Of a DNA stretch of 5,750 nucleotides, positions 4,404 through 5,750 are shown piece by piece; the first letter of the stretch is position 1; the number at the start of each line of letters is the position of its first letter. The position numbers and the translations under genes are program-made. The notes beneath the pieces were generated by a model that was not told the origin of the DNA, made no database searches, and saw nothing but the letters and a program-made list of their open reading frames with translations. Source of the DNA: Lachnospiraceae bacterium (GTDB lineage Bacteria; Bacillota; Clostridia; Lachnospirales; Lachnospiraceae); the NCBI GenBank assembly GCA_017391545.1, contig JAFOYD010000178.1:1-5750 (forward strand). The letters are read 5' to 3'.

Positions 4404-5750
4404 ATGTTTAAACGAAAACTGTTTAAACGCGCTCTGCCAATCATACTGAGCGTGGCGATGGTGTTCCAGTCAGCACCGACCACAGCCTTTGCGGCAGAGA
4501 GCACAACCGAACCGGAAACTGTCATCGAGCAGTCGACCGAAGAAGTCGTTGACGACGATGCGGACGACAACAAAGAAGGCGGCGACGAAGCCGATGGCGG
4601 ACAGAACGAAGGCGGAAACGAAGAAGGCGGAAATGAGGATTCTCAGTCGCCGGAGACACAGACGACGACAGAGGAGTCAAAATCTGCTGAGACACAGACA
4701 GCAGAGGAAAACAAGGATGCTGAGGAAACTCAGACAAATACTGAAGAAGCAGTAGAAGAGGCTGCAGATAATACTGCGCAGTCTTTGGTTACTGAGATTA
4801 GTGTTACAGCAAACAATACTTCTGCGACATATGCAGAAAATATCACCGATCCTTTTGCAGATTCGTTAACTGGCATTAAGGGCAGTGTTGAAATTACGGT
4901 CAACGGAGAAGATAAGACTAATCTCCTCAAGGACAAGCTGACCTACAAGTGGCAGGTACAGGGCACAGACGATGCTTATGCCGATATGGCAGAAGGCAAG
5001 GTGCCAGTTAATGCAGGAAACTATCGCCTTGTAATTTCACTTCCTGCAATTGAGGGAGCCTGCGAGGCAGCAGAAAAGACAGTTGACTTTGAAATCAAGA
5101 AAGCAGAAATCACAGTTACAGATATTAGCTTTAATGTAACTCCCGGAACGACTGTCAAGGAGTTCATTGATGCTGCAAAAGAAAAATATATCTTAAAGTT
5201 AAATACTACTGAGCTGAACAAGGCTACTTATGTAAAGAGCATCGAAGTAGCTGTAAAGGATGCCCTTACAGGTGCAGTAGCAGAGGAGAGTGCTGTGTTT
5301 GCCAATACAAGTGATTATGTGGCAACGGTTACAATCACTTTGAACGACAGCTTTGCACCAAACTATGCAGTGCCGGGCTATGAGGCAGATGACCTCGCAG
5401 AACAGAAAATTACAGTAGCAGACCTGATTGAAACAGAGATTCAGGTTATCAATAAGCTTGAGGATGCCGAAAAGGTCATCTCAAAGGTCTATGATGGTAA
5501 GGAAGCCGATGTCAAGACATTAGTAGAGCCGAACATCACTGTTACGGTTATTACACCTGATGTAGAGGATGAAACGACAAAGAAGCCTGCAGTGATTGCA
5601 GAGGCTACCTACGAAACCCTTGAAAAGGTATGGGTAGATGCCAACGATATCGAACTGAAAGATGAAGAAGGCAAAGCTTTTGCACCTGTTGATGCAGGTA
5701 CATATTATTATGTACTGAAGTACGCAGGCAAAGAGGGTGTATATGACAAG
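4404..5750 (+). CDS. Secreted surface protein with acidic linker and Ig-like repeats, N-terminal part, 3' partial
   Basis: The frame runs open to the right edge, giving 449 codons with no stop. Residues 1-30 form a classical signal peptide: a basic n-region (MFKRKLFKR), a hydrophobic core ALPIILSVAMVF, and an AFA-AE cleavage site after Ala30. Residues 31 to about 127 are a low-complexity linker rich in Glu, Asp, Thr, Gln and Gly, including NEGGNEEGGNED at 68-79. Extracellular beta-rich modules follow; VNAGNYRLVIS (about residue 202) and DAGTYYYVLKYAGKEGVYD near the edge resemble the NAGTYxVxxxGxGxY pattern of the protein ending at 2082. The two are therefore likely members of one family, although this protein is only partly similar and its C-terminus is unseen. 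It is expected to be exported by Sec and displayed on or near the cell wall. It has its own strong promoter and a long leader. The ligand is unknown. Confidence 0.88.
   Translation, partial: MFKRKLFKRALPIILSVAMVFQSAPTTAFAAESTTEPETVIEQSTEEVVDDDADDNKEGGDEADGGQNEGGNEEGGNEDSQSPETQTTTEESKSAETQTAEENKDAEETQTNTEEAVEEAADNTAQSLVTEISVTANNTSATYAENITDPFADSLTGIKGSVEITVNGEDKTNLLKDKLTYKWQVQGTDDAYADMAEGKVPVNAGNYRLVISLPAIEGACEAAEKTVDFEIKKAEITVTDISFNVTPGTTVKEFIDAAKEKYILKLNTTELNKATYVKSIEVAVKDALTGAVAEESAVFANTSDYVATVTITLNDSFAPNYAVPGYEADDLAEQKITVADLIETEIQVINKLEDAEKVISKVYDGKEADVKTLVEPNITVTVITPDVEDETTKKPAVIAEATYETLEKVWVDANDIELKDEEGKAFAPVDAGTYYYVLKYAGKEGVYDK
4494..4784 (+). repeat. Acidic low-complexity coding tract after the signal peptide
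   Basis: About 97 codons directly after the predicted cleavage site encode mostly Glu, Asp, Thr, Gln, Gly, Asn and Ala. A short degenerate repeat of GAA-GGC-GGA-AAC type lies at 4569-4640 and ETQT-like units at about 4647-4737. Such tracts act as flexible, negatively charged spacers in cell-wall proteins. The simple-sequence nature makes slippage-driven length change plausible. Confidence 0.7.

Noticed and set aside
4489..4755. Arg/Lys-rich 88-codon open frame, with Arg/Ser-rich frames on the opposite strand
   Set aside because: These are frame shadows of the acidic low-complexity tract; GAA/GAC/GGC-rich codons give basic products in other frames.

Overview
The window reads as a piece of a low-to-medium G+C Gram-positive gut-type genome, most likely a Clostridia/Lachnospiraceae-like bacterium. 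This is an inference from three things: very large repeat-built surface proteins with InlB-type and Ig-like modules, a Gram-positive style signal peptide with an AFA-AE cleavage site, and GGAGG-type ribosome sites with sigma-A-like promoters. No rRNA or other taxonomic marker is present, so the genus stays open. Every gene I can support is on the + strand.

Layout. Bases 1-2082 hold the C-terminal part of a large secreted repeat protein. It has two InlB B-repeat-like units followed by about seven Ig-like/MBG-like units, and it is closed by a strong hairpin terminator at 2097-2126. Bases 2147-3946 hold a compact, A+T-richer two-gene operon: an AAA/ABC-type ATPase (351 aa) and, one base after its stop codon, a DUF4276 TOPRIM-like protein (215 aa). 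Bases 3947-4397 contain no intact gene. This stretch holds a decayed copy of the 3' end of the upstream repeat-protein gene (about 3960-4073, clearest at 4001-4049), a perfect 11-bp terminator hairpin, an A+T-rich block, a near-consensus promoter and a leader of about 100 nt that can fold into hairpins. From 4404 to the right edge runs a second secreted surface-protein gene (449 codons visible, open at the window end). It has a signal peptide, a long acidic low-complexity linker and Ig-like repeats.

How it fits together. The two surface-protein genes look like members of a tandem family. The ATPase/DUF4276 pair sits between them and is flanked on both sides by copies of the same adhesin 3' end, so it looks like a cargo cassette dropped into, or recombined into, an adhesin array. 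The pair resembles the ATPase plus TOPRIM-nuclease logic of OLD/Gabija, AbiL, RloA-RloB and PARIS. It is therefore a candidate anti-phage module, which is the most interesting part of the window. The defence role is inferred from family and architecture and is not shown by the sequence itself.
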